NCBI GenBank assembly: GCA_031277195.1
Contig: JAITMU010000006.1
Span: forward strand, 1-5,284
Source of the DNA: Gallionellaceae bacterium
GTDB taxonomy: Bacteria > Pseudomonadota > Gammaproteobacteria > Burkholderiales > Gallionellaceae
Length of the DNA: 5,284 nucleotides
Direction of reading: 5' to 3'
A program made the position numbers and the translations under genes. Positions 1 to 5,284 of this stretch are shown here, piece after piece. Numbering within the stretch: position 1 is the stretch's first letter; each line of letters starts with the position of its first letter. The notes beneath the pieces are model-generated. The model did no database searches. It was not told the origin of the DNA and saw only the letters and a program-made list of their open reading frames with translations.

Positions 1-17
1 CGGCACAGGCCGATGCG

Positions 18-1175
18 CTAGTCCCATGACAGGGCGCCTCCTGTTTGATATTCCGTCACGCGGGTCTCAAAGAAATTCTTTTCTTTCTTGAGGTCTATCA
101 TCTCCGCCATCCACGGGAAAGGATTGGTCGCCCCCGGATACAACTCGTCGATACCGATCTGCTTGCAACGGCGGTTGGCGATGAAACGCAGATATTCCTT
201 GAACATGCTGGCATTCAAACCCAGCACGCCGCGCGGCATGGTGTCCTCGGCGTAGCTATATTCAAGCTCCACGCCCTTCTGGAACAAGCCGCGAATTTCC
301 TCGCGGAATTCCGGCGTCCACAGATGCGGATTTTCCGCCTTGATCTGGTTGATGACATCCACGCCGAAATTCAAATGCATGGACTCGTCGCGCATGATGT
401 ACTGATACTGCTCGGCAGCGCCGGTCATTTTGTTCTGGCGACCCAGCGCGAGAATCTGCACGAAGCCGACATAGAAGAACAGGCCTTCCATGATGCAGGC
501 GAACACGATCAAGCTGCGCAGCAACTTCTGGTCGTTCTCCTGCGTGCCGGTTCTGAAATCAGGATTGGTCAGCGTGTCGATAAACGGCAGCAGGAATTCA
601 TCCTTGTCGCGGATGCTGGCGACTTCGTGATACATGTTGAACACTTCGCCATCGTCCAGCCCCAGGCTTTCGACGATGTACTGGTAGGCGTGCGTGTGGA
701 TCGCTTCCTCGAACGCCTGACGCAGCAAGAACTGGCGGCATTCGGGATTGGTGATGTGGCGATAGGTGCCCAGCACGATGTTGTTCGCGGCCAGGCTGTC
801 GGCGGTCGTGAAAAAGCCCAGATTGCGTTTCACCAGACGGCGCTCGTCCTCGGTCAAGCCGTTCGGATTCTTCCACAGCGCGATGTCGGCAGACATGTTC
901 ACTTCCTGCGGCATCCAGTGGTTGTTGCAGGCAGCGAGGTATTTTTCCCAAGCCCATTTGTATTTGAACGGAACCAGTTGGTTCACGTCCGCCTTGCAGT
1001 TGATGATGCGCTTGTCTTCCACACGAATGCGGCTCGCGCTGGACGATGCGACGGTGTAGGCGTGACCGTCGGCCTGCGCCGGTTCGGCGAATGCGCTCGC
1101 ACTGAACGTTTGCAATCCAAGGTCGGGCAATGCGCCGGACGTTGTTCTGGTTCCTTCGTCTTCAAATGTCAGCAT
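18..1175 (-). CDS. nrdB: Ribonucleoside-diphosphate reductase class Ia, beta (R2, radical-bearing) subunit NrdB
   Basis: Small subunit of aerobic ribonucleotide reductase. It holds a di-iron centre and a stable tyrosyl radical that it passes to NrdA to start NDP reduction in the cytosol. The protein has 385 residues. Aligning by eye to E. coli R2, the six metal ligands are D126, E157 and H160 (FEEAIHTHAY), E230 (IMEGLFF), and E264 and H267 (RDESMHL). Their spacings (31 between D and E, 34 between the later two Glu) match E. coli exactly. Y164 sits where the radical Tyr122 does, so this is a Tyr-radical enzyme and not a Tyr-less variant. Residues 1-50 are a low-complexity Ser/Ala linker. The C-terminal tail (EYQTGGALSWD) should dock on NrdA, and Y376 is the candidate for the radical-relay tyrosine. 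The ATG at 1175 was chosen because AGGAAA (1188-1183) lies 9 nt upstream and MLTFEDE resembles related NrdB starts. The frame stays open upstream to 1337, but that stretch overlaps nrdA. The stop is TAG. It follows nrdA by 73 bp and is probably in the same operon. Confidence 0.98.
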   Translation of the reverse strand: MLTFEDEGTRTTSGALPDLGLQTFSASAFAEPAQADGHAYTVASSSASRIRVEDKRIINCKADVNQLVPFKYKWAWEKYLAACNNHWMPQEVNMSADIALWKNPNGLTEDERRLVKRNLGFFTTADSLAANNIVLGTYRHITNPECRQFLLRQAFEEAIHTHAYQYIVESLGLDDGEVFNMYHEVASIRDKDEFLLPFIDTLTNPDFRTGTQENDQKLLRSLIVFACIMEGLFFYVGFVQILALGRQNKMTGAAEQYQYIMRDESMHLNFGVDVINQIKAENPHLWTPEFREEIRGLFQKGVELEYSYAEDTMPRGVLGLNASMFKEYLRFIANRRCKQIGIDELYPGATNPFPWMAEMIDLKKEKNFFETRVTEYQTGGALSWD

Positions 1176-1182
1176 GGTCTCG

Positions 1183-1188
1183 TTTCCT
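1183..1188 (-). promoter_or_regulatory. Ribosome binding site of nrdB
   Basis: AGGAAA, with its AGGA core ending 9 nt before the ATG at 1175. It supports that start over the upstream in-frame candidates at 1334 and 1337, which lie inside nrdA. Confidence 0.7.
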
Positions 1189-1200
1189 GTCTCTTGGCGT

Positions 1201-1217
1201 GTCCGCGCATGGCGGAC
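1201..1217 (-). other. Intergenic hairpin between nrdA and nrdB
   Basis: GTCCGC-CATGC-GCGGAC forms a perfect six-base-pair stem with a five-base loop in the 73-bp gap, 31 bp after the nrdA stop and 12 bp before the AGGAAA ribosome site of nrdB. There is no T run, so it should not end transcription. It could protect the upstream message from 3' decay or tune the NrdA to NrdB ratio (inference). Confidence 0.4.
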
Positions 1218-1248
1218 AAATTCTCTCATCCTGATCTGTTGCGTCACC

Positions 1249-4131
1249 CTACTGGCAAGCCTCGCATTCAGGATTATCGATGGAGCAAAATTTCGTTTCT
1301 TCAACCGCTGCCGCAGCCATTGCTGCGCCCGCATCACTGGCCACGGCGTTCAACGAACCGGCGCGCGAGGTGGATTTCTCCGCCGAGGTCGCGCCCAAAG
1401 TACGCAGGTAGTAAGTCGTCTTCAGGCCGCGCACCCAGGCCAGTTTGTAGGTCTCATCCAGCTTGCGACCGGACACGCCCGCCATGTAGATATTCAGCGA
1501 TTGCGCCTGATCTATCCATTTCTGCCGACGCGACGCCGCTTCAATCAGCCATTGCGGATCGACTTCAAACGCCGTGGCATAGAGATTGCGCAATTCAGCC
1601 GGAATGCGATCTATCTTGGACAGCCCGCCATCAAAATATTTCAGGTCGGCGATCATCACTTCGTCCCACAAGCCCAGACGCTTCAAGTCGGACACCAGAT
1701 AGTCGTTGATGACAGTGAACTCACCCGACAGATTGGATTTGACGAACAGGTTTTGATACGTCGGTTCGATGCAGGCCGACACGCCGACGATGTTGGAAAT
1801 CGTTGCTGTCGGCGCGATGGCGATGCAGTTCGAGTTGCGCATGCCGTGTTCCTTGATGCGCGCGCGCAAGGCCTCCCAGTCCATCGCGGACGACATGTCC
1901 ACCTCGACGTAACCGCCACGCGACTCGCGCAGCAGTGCCACCGAATCCTGCGGCAGGATGCCGCGATCCCACAGGCTGCCGTGATAGCTGGAATAACGAC
2001 CGCGCTCCTCAGCCAGACCCGAAGACGCCGAATAAGCGTAGTAGCACACCGCCTCCATCGAGCGATCAGCAAACTCAATCGCCGCTTCCGACGCATAGGG
2101 AATGCGCAGTTCGTGCAGGCAATCCTGAAAACCCATGATGCCCAAGCCGACCGGACGATGCTTGAGGTTGGCGTTGCGCGCCTTGCCCACCGCGTAGTAG
2201 TTGATGTCGATCACGTTGTCCAGCATGCGCATCGCCGTGGTAATGGTGCGCTGGAGTTTTTCGTGATCCAGTTGTCCGTACTTTTCATGCCCTTTCGGAT
2301 ACAGGTGCGCGGCGAGATTGACCGACCCGAGATTGCACACGGCAATTTCAGAATCCGATGTGTTCAGCGTAATCTCGGTGCAGAGGTTCGAGCTATGCAC
2401 CACGCCGACGTGTTGCTGCGGCGAGCGCACGTTGCACGGATCCTTGAACGTGATCCACGGATGACCGGTCTCGAACAGCATGGTCAGCATCTTGCGCCAC
2501 AGCGATTGCGCGGGGATTTTCCTGAACAATTTGAGTTCGCCGCTGGCGGCCTTGGCTTCGTAGCCAAGATAGGCGCGCTCGAAATCAGCGCCGAATTTGT
2601 CATGCAGATCCGGGCAGTTCGACGGCGAGAACAGCGTCCACTCGCCGCCCTCCATCACGCGCTTCATGAACAAATCGGGAATCCAGTTGGCTGTGTTCAT
2701 GTCATGCGTGCGACGGCGGTCGTCGCCGGTATTCTTGCGCAGTTCGAGAAACTCCTCGATGTCCAGATGCCAGGTTTCCAGATACGCGCACACCGCGCCC
2801 TTGCGCTTGCCGCCCTGATTCACCGCCACGGCGGTATCGTTCACCACCTTGAGGAACGGCACCACGCCTTGCGATTTGCCGTTGGTGCCCTTGATGTGGC
2901 TGCCCAGCGCGCGCACATTCGTCCAGTCGTTGCCGAGTCCGCCCGCGTATTTCGCCAGCAGCGCGTTTTCCTTGATCGCCTCGTAGATGCCGTCGAGATC
3001 GTCTTCCACCGTGGTCAGATAGCAAGACGACAGTTGCGAACGCACCGAGCCGGAGTTGAACAGCGTCGGCGTCGAGCTCATGAAATCAAAGCTGGACAAC
3101 AACCGATAGAACTCCACCGCGCGCGCTTCGCGATCCGCCTCGTTGAGCGCCAAGCCCATCGCCACGCGCATGAAAAACGCCTGCGGCAATTCGATGCGCG
3201 CGCCGTCAACGTGCAGGAAATAGCGGTCATACAGCGTTTGCAGGCCGAGATAGCCAAATTGCAGATCGCGGCTGGAATCAAGCTCCTGCCCCAGACGCGC
3301 CAGGTCGAAGTGCGCCAGTTCCTCGTTCAGCAAGCCCGCCGCAATGCCGCGCTTGATGAAGGAAGGAAAATATTCGGCATAGCGCGTCGTCATGTCGGCG
3401 TGCGTGACTTCTTCGCCGAGGATTTCGCAGCAGATGTTGTTCAGCAGCAGGCGCGCGGTCACAAAACCATAAGCGGGATCCTGCTCGATCAGCGCGCGCG
3501 CGGACAGGATGGTGCATTTGCGCACTTCCTCCACCGACACGCCGTCGTACAAATCCTTCAGCGTGAGTTTGAGAATCTGCTCCGCGTTCACCGCGTCGCC
3601 CAGTCCGACGCAGGACGTTTCGATCAAGGCGCGCAGCTTTTCGATATTCAGCGGGCGCGTCGCCGCGCCATCGCGAACCTGCATGACCGGCTGTTCGGCC
3701 TCGCCAGCAGCTTCCTTCTTCGCCTTGGCGCGCTCCTGCGCGCGACGCTCGCGATACAACACATAGGAACGCGCGACATCATGTTCGCCGGAGCGCATCA
3801 ACGACAACTCGACCTGATCCTGAATGTCCTCGATGTGCAGCGTCCCGCCATGCGGACGACTGCGCAACAGCGCGCTGACCACCGCCGTCGTCAGTTGCTC
3901 GACCTGCTCGCGCACCCGCGCGGACGCAGCGCCCTGCCCGCCATTCACGGCGAGAAAAGCCTTGGTCATGGCAATGGCAATCTTCGCTGGCTCGAACGGA
4001 ACGACCGAACCGTTGCGACGAATGACCTTGTATTGATCGAACTGCGTGGAGGATGGGGTGGAAGACGTTTCGCCGGACACATCACGGACGAACACGGTGG
4101 AAGACGCTATATTTTCAGTGGCAAGCAGCAT
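1249..4131 (-). CDS. nrdA: Ribonucleoside-diphosphate reductase class Ia, alpha (R1, catalytic) subunit NrdA with two ATP-cone regions
   Basis: Catalytic subunit that reduces ribonucleoside diphosphates to deoxyribonucleotides using NrdB's radical. The product has 960 residues, about 200 more than E. coli NrdA. The extra length comes from a second N-terminal ATP-cone-like region. Cone 1 covers about residues 33-125 (VIRRNGSVVPFEPAKI). A weaker cone 2 covers about 150-240 (VRDGAATRPLNIEKL). The catalytic barrel shows C370 (SSCYL) and C599 (AVCNLGSVNL) as the active-site redox pair, and N582, C584 and E586 in NLCTEI, with C584 as the thiyl-radical Cys. It also shows the specificity-loop region NQGGKRKGAV near 437-446, PTATISNI near 774-781, and radical-transfer Y907/Y908 (TTYYLRT). 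An Ala/Ser-rich flexible linker (about 917-948) leads to the C-terminal shuttle cysteines C956 and C959 (ECEACQ), which accept electrons from thioredoxin or glutaredoxin. The ATG at 4131 has GAAGGG (4143-4138) 6 nt upstream. A TTG at 4185 would add 18 residues but would swallow the leader hairpin and lacks a clear ribosome site. The size and domain plan match the P. aeruginosa type (NrdAz clade). Confidence 0.98.
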   Translation of the reverse strand: MLLATENIASSTVFVRDVSGETSSTPSSTQFDQYKVIRRNGSVVPFEPAKIAIAMTKAFLAVNGGQGAASARVREQVEQLTTAVVSALLRSRPHGGTLHIEDIQDQVELSLMRSGEHDVARSYVLYRERRAQERAKAKKEAAGEAEQPVMQVRDGAATRPLNIEKLRALIETSCVGLGDAVNAEQILKLTLKDLYDGVSVEEVRKCTILSARALIEQDPAYGFVTARLLLNNICCEILGEEVTHADMTTRYAEYFPSFIKRGIAAGLLNEELAHFDLARLGQELDSSRDLQFGYLGLQTLYDRYFLHVDGARIELPQAFFMRVAMGLALNEADREARAVEFYRLLSSFDFMSSTPTLFNSGSVRSQLSSCYLTTVEDDLDGIYEAIKENALLAKYAGGLGNDWTNVRALGSHIKGTNGKSQGVVPFLKVVNDTAVAVNQGGKRKGAVCAYLETWHLDIEEFLELRKNTGDDRRRTHDMNTANWIPDLFMKRVMEGGEWTLFSPSNCPDLHDKFGADFERAYLGYEAKAASGELKLFRKIPAQSLWRKMLTMLFETGHPWITFKDPCNVRSPQQHVGVVHSSNLCTEITLNTSDSEIAVCNLGSVNLAAHLYPKGHEKYGQLDHEKLQRTITTAMRMLDNVIDINYYAVGKARNANLKHRPVGLGIMGFQDCLHELRIPYASEAAIEFADRSMEAVCYYAYSASSGLAEERGRYSSYHGSLWDRGILPQDSVALLRESRGGYVEVDMSSAMDWEALRARIKEHGMRNSNCIAIAPTATISNIVGVSACIEPTYQNLFVKSNLSGEFTVINDYLVSDLKRLGLWDEVMIADLKYFDGGLSKIDRIPAELRNLYATAFEVDPQWLIEAASRRQKWIDQAQSLNIYMAGVSGRKLDETYKLAWVRGLKTTYYLRTLGATSAEKSTSRAGSLNAVASDAGAAMAAAAVEETKFCSIDNPECEACQ

Positions 4132-4137
4132 ATTTTT

Positions 4138-4143
4138 CCCTTC
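4138..4143 (-). promoter_or_regulatory. Ribosome binding site of nrdA
   Basis: GAAGGG lies 6 nt before the ATG at 4131. It decides the start in favour of a 960-residue NrdA over the in-frame TTG at 4185. Confidence 0.7.
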
Positions 4144-4161
4144 TCTATTGCCGTAAACCAC

Positions 4162-4177
4162 GCCAGTTTGCACTGGC
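4162..4177 (-). promoter_or_regulatory. Leader hairpin upstream of the nrdA ribosome site
   Basis: In the nrdA leader the RNA reads GCCAGU-GCAA-ACUGGC, a perfect six-base-pair stem closed by a GNRA-type GCAA tetraloop. It ends 18 nt before the GAAGGG ribosome site. No T run follows, so it is not an intrinsic terminator. It may stabilise the mRNA 5' region or influence translation, but no function is shown by sequence alone. Confidence 0.4.
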
Positions 4178-4214
4178 CGGCTCAAAAAACGGAACCCCTA
4201 CCATCTAGTCATAA

Positions 4215-4230
4215 CTACTATATCTAGTAT
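4215..4230. promoter_or_regulatory. Candidate NrdR box, downstream (stronger) copy
   Basis: CTACTATATCTAGTAT agrees with the NrdR consensus ACACWATATATWGTGT at about 12 of 16 positions and contains the inverted repeat TACTA-TATC-TAGTA. It lies 84 bp before the nrdA start codon, about 15-30 bases after the proposed transcription start. Its position in front of nrdAB and the 31-bp phasing with the second copy support NrdR as the binding protein. No nrdR gene is in the window. Confidence 0.75.
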
Positions 4231-4245
4231 CCGGCTCCCTGATTT

Positions 4246-4261
4246 GGCCTAATTCTAGTGC
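4246..4261. promoter_or_regulatory. Candidate NrdR box, upstream copy, overlapping the -10 element
   Basis: Sixteen bases around CCTAATTCTAGTG agree with the general NrdR box ACACWATATATWGTGT at about 9 of 16 positions, with the TCTAGTG half conserved. The centre is exactly 31 bp from that of the stronger box at 4215-4230. NrdR is a zinc-finger plus ATP-cone repressor that binds paired boxes about three helical turns apart in front of nrd operons. Alone this copy would be weak. The spacing and its position on the promoter raise confidence. Confidence 0.6.
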
Positions 4262-4279
4262 ATATAAAATTTTATGCAA
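4252..4279 (-). promoter_or_regulatory. Candidate sigma-70 promoter of nrdAB
   Basis: On the minus strand TTGCAT (4279-4274) and TAGAAT (4257-4252) are separated by 16 bp. The -10 matches TATAAT at five of six positions. The -35 matches only the leading TTG, and the spacer is A/T-rich. Transcription would start near 4245, leaving a leader of about 114 nt before the nrdA ATG. The -35 begins 8 bp after the end of ampD, so nrdAB would have its own promoter within the gap. The -10 lies inside the upstream NrdR-like box, which fits a repressible promoter. This assignment is by eye. Confidence 0.5.
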
Positions 4280-4286
4280 GCGATAT

Positions 4287-4877
4287 TTAGCTTTTTTCAT
4301 CTTTCTCATTTAGCTGTCGCTGCAGTGGCAGCAGACCGCCTCCCGCCAGCGCGGCCAGATAACCCGCCCAGTCGAAAAAAGGCCCCGGATCCGTCTTGCG
4401 ACCGGGCGCAATATCCGCGTGACCGGCGACGGCGCGCAAGGGATACGCGCGCCGCAAACGCCGCGTCAGCCGAACCAGCGACGCATACTGACGCGCATCA
4501 AAGGATGCGTCATCGCTGCCCTCAAGCTCAATACCGATGGAAAAATCGTTGCAGCGTTCGCGCCCCTGCCAGCGGGAAACGCCCGCATGCCAGGCACGCT
4601 TGCCGCAGGGGACGAACTGCACGATGGCGCCGTCGCGCCGAATGAGAAAGTGGGAAGAAACCTTCAGTCCGGCGAGCTGCGCATAATAAGGATGGGATGC
4701 CGTATCCAGCGTATTGGTGAACAGCCGCTCAATCGCATCGCCGCCAAATTCGCCGGGCGGCAGGCTGATGTTATGGATGACCAGCAATTCCACCGCCATG
4801 CCGCGCGGGCGGGAATCACAATTCGGCGAGGCAACGCAACGCACGCCGCTGAACCAGCCTGCCTTATTCGCCTTCAT
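4287..4877 (-). CDS. ampD: 1,6-anhydro-N-acetylmuramyl-L-alanine amidase AmpD
   Basis: Zinc amidase of the amidase_2 (PGRP-like) family. It cleaves the stem peptide from anhydro-muropeptides in the cytosol during peptidoglycan recycling. In species with AmpR/AmpC its loss raises beta-lactamase expression. The protein has 196 residues, close to the E. coli length, and has no signal peptide, as expected for a cytosolic AmpD. Visible landmarks are zinc ligands H35 (VIHNISLPPGEFGG), H153 (AGHADIAPGRKTDPG) and D163, catalytic E117 (SIGIELEG) and K161. The substrate-binding core SSHFLIRRDG...AWHAGVS...CNDFSIG is intact. The ATG at 4877 has no convincing Shine-Dalgarno sequence. The upstream gene stops 18 bp before it, so translation may be coupled to that gene (inference). 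The stop TAA is at 4289-4287, directly beside the nrdA promoter region, and no intrinsic terminator is visible after it. No ampR or ampC lies in the window, so a role in beta-lactam response cannot be judged. Confidence 0.96.
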   Translation of the reverse strand: MKANKAGWFSGVRCVASPNCDSRPRGMAVELLVIHNISLPPGEFGGDAIERLFTNTLDTASHPYYAQLAGLKVSSHFLIRRDGAIVQFVPCGKRAWHAGVSRWQGRERCNDFSIGIELEGSDDASFDARQYASLVRLTRRLRRAYPLRAVAGHADIAPGRKTDPGPFFDWAGYLAALAGGGLLPLQRQLNEKDEKS

Positions 4878-4895
4878 GGATGCGCACGGGAGGAA

Positions 4896-5129
4896 TTACT
4901 CGGATCGATTCTCGAACGCGCGGCGATGATCTTCGCAGCAAAAGAAGCGGCTGCCCGCCGTCACGCTTTCTTCCTTGGGCAGATGCACACCGCATTGCGC
5001 GCAGCGCACCATGTCTTTGACCTGGGAAGGGGAGGATTCATCATTCGCGGCGGGGCGCTTGAGGAAAGACCTCAACAGCCAGTACAGCGCAACGATGACG
5101 ACAGCAATAAATAGCAGACGACCTATCAC
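4896..5129 (-). CDS. PP0621-like small membrane-anchored zinc-finger protein, function unknown
   Basis: A 77-residue protein with one hydrophobic helix at about residues 4-22 (LLFIAVVIVALYWLL), then a basic patch (RSFLKR), a short polar linker, and a cysteine-rich C-terminal module. The module contains C43xxC46, H49, C64C65 and H68 (RCAQCGVHLP...FFCCEDH), which looks like a small zinc-binding finger. The basic patch after the helix suggests, by the positive-inside rule, that the finger faces the cytosol. I recognise the layout as the PP0621-type family often found beside ampD in proteobacteria. No biochemical role is known to me. I chose the GTG at 5129 because GGAG (5140-5137) lies 7 nt upstream and the protein then begins right at the helix. 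A TTG at 5156 would add nine residues but falls inside a hairpin and has no ribosome site. The stop is TAA, 18 bp before ampD, so the two probably form one transcript. Confidence 0.78.
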   Translation of the reverse strand: MIGRLLFIAVVIVALYWLLRSFLKRPAANDESSPSQVKDMVRCAQCGVHLPKEESVTAGSRFFCCEDHRRAFENRSE

Positions 5130-5136
5130 CGCACGA

Positions 5137-5140
5137 CTCC
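5137..5140 (-). promoter_or_regulatory. Ribosome binding site of the PP0621-like gene
   Basis: GGAG placed 7 nt before the GTG at 5129. It is the only good Shine-Dalgarno match in the region and decides the start of the 77-residue protein. Confidence 0.6.
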
Positions 5141-5142
5141 GC

Positions 5143-5162
5143 AAAAGCCGCCCCAAGGCGGC
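5143..5162 (-). terminator. Possible intrinsic terminator after tRNA-Pro
   Basis: On the minus strand GCCGCC-TTGG-GGCGGC (5162-5147) forms a perfect six-base-pair G+C stem with a four-base loop, followed directly by TTTT (5146-5143). It starts 9 nt after the tRNA CCA end, which is a plausible 3' end for the tRNA transcript. The T run is short and then interrupted by G, so termination may be partial. It ends only 2 nt before the GGAG ribosome site of the next gene, so some read-through or a promoter I cannot see would be needed to express that gene. Confidence 0.5.
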
Positions 5163-5171
5163 GGAAAAAAT

Positions 5172-5248
5172 TGGTCGGAGTGAGAGGATTCGAACCTCCG
5201 ACCCCTGCGTCCCGAACGCAGTGCTCTACCAGGCTGAGCCACACTCCG
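5172..5248 (-). tRNA. tRNA-Pro (anticodon CGG), CCA encoded
   Basis: A complete 77-nt cloverleaf is readable on the minus strand. The acceptor stem CGGAGTG (5248-5242) pairs with CACTCCG, followed by discriminator A and encoded CCA at 5174-5172. The D-arm is GCTC-AGCCTGGTA-GAGC. The anticodon arm is CTGCG-TTCGGGA-CGCAG, giving anticodon CGG, which reads CCG proline codons. The T-arm is GGAGG-TTCGAAT-CCTCT, with one G-U pair. From the D-loop AGCCTGGTA through the T-arm it is very close to E. coli tRNA-Pro(CGG) (proK). The gene looks intact. Its promoter must lie mostly outside the window, because only 36 bases are available upstream. Confidence 0.98.
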
Positions 5249-5257
5249 AAAACCAGC

Positions 5258-5273
5258 ACTGTCTTGCGACAGT
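5258..5273 (-). other. Small inverted repeat upstream of tRNA-Pro
   Basis: On the minus strand ACTGTC-GCAA-GACAGT is a perfect six-base-pair stem with a GCAA loop, ending 9 nt before the tRNA 5' end and followed by GCTGGTTTT. It could be the weak terminator of a gene outside the window or part of the tRNA leader. The remaining bases to 5284 are A/T-rich, and I see no gene in them. Confidence 0.35.
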
Positions 5274-5284
5274 AAAAACTAGAA

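Noticed and set aside
1..12. CGGC-ACAG-GCCG inverted repeat just after nrdB, a possible nrdAB terminator
   Set aside because: Only four base pairs are visible and the window ends before any T run could be seen, so it cannot be judged.
1176..1337. N-terminal extension of NrdB to the ATG/GTG at 1334-1337
   Set aside because: It would overlap the 3' end of nrdA, the extra residues are not NrdB-like, and the ATG at 1175 has a good ribosome site.
45..1709. A 554-codon open frame on the plus strand opposite nrdB and the 3' end of nrdA
   Set aside because: It spans two well-supported genes and their spacer in antisense, and its predicted protein has no familiar motifs.
1174..4227. A 1017-codon open frame on the plus strand opposite nrdA
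   Set aside because: It is fully antisense to nrdA, whose product has every catalytic motif. The translation is rich in His, Arg, Ala and Gln with no recognisable domain, typical of a shadow frame in G+C-rich coding DNA.
4419..5114. A 231-codon plus-strand frame opposite ampD and the PP0621-like gene
   Set aside because: It covers two genes on the other strand that have clear motifs. It shows no domain of its own.
5172..5248. tRNA-Pro as an integration site for a mobile element
   Set aside because: No integrase, no direct repeat of the tRNA 3' end and no foreign-looking genes are in the window.
5041..5259. A 72-codon minus-strand frame running through the tRNA gene
   Set aside because: It reads through the complete tRNA-Pro cloverleaf and into the PP0621-like gene in another frame, so it is not plausible as a protein.

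Overview
The window is an ordinary chromosomal housekeeping segment of a proteobacterium, most likely a betaproteobacterium. The evidence is a moderately high G+C content (judged by eye), a NrdA with two N-terminal ATP-cone regions like that of Pseudomonas and many betaproteobacteria, a PP0621-type small membrane protein beside ampD, and a CCA-encoding tRNA-Pro(CGG) close to the E. coli one. The finer placement (for example Nitrosomonadales or Burkholderiales) is a guess from gene order and is not proven here.

Everything is on the minus strand, so the transcription order runs from high to low coordinates. It is tRNA-Pro(CGG) (5248-5172), a small hairpin with a short T run (5162-5143), a 77-residue PP0621-like membrane-anchored zinc-finger protein (5129-4896), ampD (4877-4287), a 155-bp regulatory gap, nrdA (4131-1249), a 73-bp gap with a hairpin, and nrdB (1175-18). 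Both ends of the window fall just outside genes. Bases 1-17 lie after nrdB and 5249-5284 lie before the tRNA.

The main functional unit is the class Ia ribonucleotide reductase operon nrdAB, which makes dNDPs from NDPs for DNA synthesis. Every catalytic residue I looked for is present in both subunits: the thiyl-radical Cys, the redox cysteine pairs, the radical-transfer tyrosines, six di-iron ligands and the radical Tyr. The gap ahead of nrdA holds two copies of a CTATATCTAG-like palindrome exactly 31 bp apart, one of them over a good -10 element. This is the arrangement expected for tandem boxes of the NrdR repressor. It would add transcriptional control to the allosteric dATP control provided by the ATP cone. 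The upstream pair (PP0621-like gene and ampD) concerns the cell envelope. AmpD is the cytosolic amidase of peptidoglycan recycling. Its small partner gene lies 18 bp upstream and is probably co-transcribed.

I found no mobile element, CRISPR array, toxin-antitoxin or defence genes, and no sign of a novel system. The points worth a second look are regulatory: the NrdR sites and promoter layout, an A/T-rich palindrome over the -35 region, leader and intergenic hairpins, and a possible terminator squeezed between the tRNA and the PP0621-like gene. Very long open frames on the plus strand opposite nrdA and nrdB are shadows of those genes.
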